Assembly: GCA_030220185.1 (NCBI GenBank)
Contig: JASPKZ010002337.1
Span: forward strand, 1,273,501 to 1,337,500
Direction of reading: 5' to 3'
Origin: Diploptera punctata
Taxonomy: Eukaryota; Arthropoda; Insecta; Blattodea; Blaberidae
DNA: 64,000 bases
The notes below the pieces were generated by a model. That model made no database searches and was not told where the DNA came from. It saw only the letters and a program-made list of their open reading frames with translations. Shown piece by piece: positions 61,643 through 64,000 of this stretch (positions are counted from its first letter, which is position 1; every line of letters starts with the position of its first letter). Made by a program: the position numbers and the translations under genes.

Positions 61643-61645
61643 TAC
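61430..61645 (-). repeat. tRNA-like cassette between (TA)n tracts, copy 3
   Basis: The minus head (61565-61496) folds well: GCCTGGT / TCCAGGC acceptor (6 of 7 pairs), CTGAG / CTCAG anticodon stem with loop GTACAGA, A box TGGTGTAACGG and a perfect B box GGTTCGAATCC. The anticodon position reads ACA. It is bounded by (TA)n at 61431-61471 and 61592-61640. Same body as copies 1 and 2, so I call a SINE, not a gene. Confidence 0.72.
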
Positions 61646-61649
61646 ACAT

Positions 61650-62165
61650 TTTGGGCCATTGTAGGCCATAAAATGGCGGGTTTTATATGTTCTTTATCAA
61701 CTTTTTTTTTTGGCTTATTGGTCCTTTTTTAAATCTTTTTTATATGTCTTAACGGTTTTTTTTTGCAACTTTATTTCATTTTGATTACATTTATACCATT
61801 CGTATAATTCAAGAATCCACAGACTCTAGTTTCTATTCCAACTTCATTTAAAACTGCTATCTAGTTTTACTTTCTAAAGACTTTTCACATTACAAACACT
61901 TCTTTCACAACAAAATATTTTTAATCACGAGCCTACTGACCGCCTGAACTATTATATTTCGACTTCAAATTTTCAAAGAAATTGCCACTTTGTGAAAATT
62001 ACTTCGAGCAGAGAATGAAGCCAGTGAGGTTGTCTTAATGCACTCGTTAGCAACTGCAATACTTTTTACGTCTTTTGTTTCAGTTTTTAAAGTCTCTTGT
62101 AGGATAACTTTAGGTCCTTTTAAAGTCCTTTTAGGTATTTTATAGATCCTCAACTTCCAAGCCCT
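61650..62165. other. Unannotated T-rich sequence
   Basis: A minus frame 62153-61965 (IPKRTLKGPKVILQETLKT) looks protein-like in composition but has no recognisable domain and ends within 62 codons. Its upstream side is adjacent to the LINE starting near 62190. Confidence 0.35.
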
Positions 62166-62572
62166 ACTTATGACATAACATTAAATTATGAATTATGTCA
62201 CTGATGATATAATAGGAGATCAATGTGGATTTAGAAGAAACATGTCTACAACAGATCAGATTTTTAGAATATGACAGATTTTAGAAAACAAATGGGAACA
62301 TAATGGCACTGTACATCAATAATACGTAGACTTCAAAAAGTCATATGATTCAATTAAGAGGGAGAAATTATGTAGTATCCTGCTGGAGTTCGGGATTCCT
62401 AAAAAGTTAGAGCCTTTTTTTTTTTTGGAATGTGTCTACATGGCACAAAGAGTTCGGTGCGTGCAAGCAAACGTTTTCGGATACTTCTGAAATTCATAAG
62501 GAGATGCACTATCTCCTCTACTATTCAATTTTGTACTAGAGCATGCCATCTAATCTTTAGATGATGAAATAA

Positions 62573-62806
62573 AGTGATTCCACTACAGATCCCAGGAGAC
62601 CCTTGGGATAGTTGGAGGTTAAGGCTCCCACTTTTTCTAGACAATCGGCACTTTTTGTCAGCCGGGTTGTCAGTCTTGCGTGATGGCCGCCCTTTACTCC
62701 CAGAACAAGCGCCTGGTACTCAATTCCGTTAGAGGCTGAGTCGACCCCAGGACCATTGTGCCGGCTTGTAGCGCGGTGCCTTACCCACTAAGCTACGGCA
62801 CGTCCC
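62573..62806 (-). mobile_element. SINE family 3 nested in a LINE
   Basis: TTAGATGATGAA before (62556-62567) and TTAGAAGATGAA after (62808-62819) form a 12-bp duplication with one change. The minus copy keeps the head GGGACGTGCCGTAGCTTAG but lacks about 70 bp of the middle (B box and following body). Confidence 0.85.
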
Positions 62807-63069
62807 CTTAGAAGATGAAGAAGGCTTACAATTCAGTAGTATTAATAAGCTGTTAGTTTATGCTAATGATGTATTATTAGGCTATAGCGAGGAGATATTA
62901 AGAGCAAACAAACACACTCTATTGAGTAACACTAAGAAATTGGACTGGAAGTAAACATCGATAAAACCAAATGCATGTTCACACATAGAAATATAATTAT
63001 ATAATACAAATGTTAATGACAAATGATTAACAATTTTGAAGAGATGATGCAATTCAAATACATAACTAT

Positions 63070-63755
63070 AACTAACTGCGTGTAACTAACTCACTGGCAC
63101 TATCGAACCCGTAGGTTCATATCCGCGCTGACATAAGCTCTCCATACTCCTGAGCTAATGCTTTCCAATCATCCCCTGTATAATCTACTTCCCTCAAATG
63201 ATGGATAATGTTATTCTCCCACCTCATTATGGGTCTGGGGCACTACGCTACAAGCCGGAGGGTCGAGGGTTCAAGCCCCGGTGGGGTCAGGATTTTTAAA
63301 CTGACCCAAACCCTCTGGCGGCACTATGACCCTGGGGTCGACTCAGCCTCTAACGGAAATGAGTACCAGACGCTTGTTCTGGGGGTAAAGGCGGCCGTAA
63401 CGCAGGGCTGACAACCCGGCTGACATAAAGTGCCGATTGTCTAGAAAAGTGGGAGCCTTAACCTCCTACTACCCCAAGGGCCTCCGGGCCTGTTGTGGGA
63501 TCACTTTACTTTACATTATGGGTCTACCAACTGGACTTTTCTCCCTGGTTTTCCTACAAGAAGTTTCCATGCACCACTTTCATCCCCCATACGTATCACA
63601 TGTCCTGCCCATCGCAGTCTACGAGACTCAACTGTTGTTATTATATCTAGCTTCCTATACATATCATGTAACTCACTATTATGTAGTTTTCTCCATTCAT
63701 CTGTCTGTTCATCTCTTTTTAGCCCAAAAATGTTCATACATAGATACAATACTTA
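63070..63755 (-). mobile_element. LINE lineage A nested in another lineage A copy
   Basis: The host sequence stops at TTCAAATACATAACTATAAC (63050-63069) and resumes ACAAATAGGTATTAGGTGC (63754). Between them is a minus copy: [50 protein letters not shown], then after the nested [24 protein letters not shown] and its 3' end CAGTGAGTTAGTTACA. Confidence 0.85.
63237..63513 (+). mobile_element. SINE family 3, third nesting level, 12-bp TSD
   Basis: CATTATGGGTCT is at 63225-63236 and 63514-63525, a perfect duplication. The copy starts GGGGCACTACGCTACAAGCC (head partly lost), has B box GGGTTCAAGCCCC, and ends TGTGGGATCACTTTACTTTA. Confidence 0.93.
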
Positions 63756-64000
63756 CAAATAGGTATTAGGTGCACAAATAAATTAAACATAGGCTCAATT
63801 CTGGAAATACATGCTACTATGCATTACAGGGACTCTTGCCGTTCCAACTTCTCTCAGCAAGCAATAAACTAAATTACACAAAACTATTGTTCTCGCAATT
63901 ATATGGGTGCGAAAAAATGGACTCTTGCTTTAAGGGAGAAGGGAAGATTACGGATATTTAAGAATAAAGTTCTTAGGAAAATTCTTGAATCAACGAGAGA

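Larger units (their letters stand above)
62190..64000 (+). pseudogene. LINE lineage A, long copy split by two insertions
   Basis: Blocks in order: QCGFRRNMSTTDQIF, YVDFKKSYDSIKREKLCSIL (RT), LEFGIPKKLE, LLYSILYxSMP-like, [SINE3 62573-62806], EGLQFSSINKLLVYANDVLL (YADD box mutated to YAND), SNTKKLDWK-like, FKYI at 63055, [minus LINE 63070-63755], then NIGSILEIHATMHYRDS-like, LYGCEKMDSCFK-like, and it leaves the window. Loss of the catalytic Asp plus frameshifts show it is dead. Confidence 0.85.

Noticed and set aside
61965..62153. 62-codon minus frame IPKRTLKGPKVILQ...
   Set aside because: It looks protein-like, but it is short, lacks a recognisable domain and has no supported exon borders.

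Overview
This is insect nuclear DNA: AT-rich, with short spliced exons, GT-AG introns, dense young retrotransposons and long (TA)n and (AAT)n arrays. The retrotransposon C-termini (GRPRMRWEN..., AAMNLRVR) and the tRNA-derived SINEs are ones I associate from memory with cockroach assemblies, most likely Periplaneta americana or a close Blattodea relative. The species call is inference. There is no bacterial or organellar gene content.

One host gene is clearly readable. A secreted acid-lipase-type alpha/beta hydrolase lies on the minus strand from 38565 (ATG) down to 5680 (stop). I rebuilt it from eight small exons: 38467-38565, 36422-36620, 33996-34110, 27148-27379, 17501-17668, 11786-11870, 10070-10212 and 5680-5841. 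Every junction is GT-AG and every phase agrees. The sum is 1203 nt, or 400 codons plus stop. The protein has a signal peptide, the HG oxyanion region, a GxSxG nucleophile elbow in the form GFSMG, a candidate catalytic Asp and His, and the cap-domain cysteine pair. About 96% of the 33-kb gene is intron, and the introns are filled with transposable elements.

Everything else I can identify is mobile or repetitive DNA. (1) Non-LTR retrotransposon fragments of several RTE-like lineages, nearly all 5'-truncated, several with perfect 11-14 bp target-site duplications, and each lineage with its own short tandem 3' tail. There are also jockey-, CR1/jockey- and R1-type fragments. (2) At least five tRNA-derived SINE families, some nested in each other. 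(3) Tc1/mariner-like transposons: a 1.53-kb DD34E element, mariner-type pseudogenes, and MITEs with long inverted repeats. (4) Penelope-like remnants: GIY-YIG fragments, two large palindromes, and several hammerhead-ribozyme-like cores. (5) Microsatellites.

Layout: 0-5.6 kb holds LINE debris 3' of the lipase. From 5.7 to 38.6 kb is the lipase with its transposon-filled introns. From 38.6 to 64 kb there are stacked insertions and no host gene that I can support. The most informative structures are the complete lipase with its unusual catalytic context, the nested insertions (27.9-30.0, 47.7-48.3 and 62.2-64.0 kb), the repeated hammerhead-like motifs, and tRNA-like cassettes set between (TA)n tracts.
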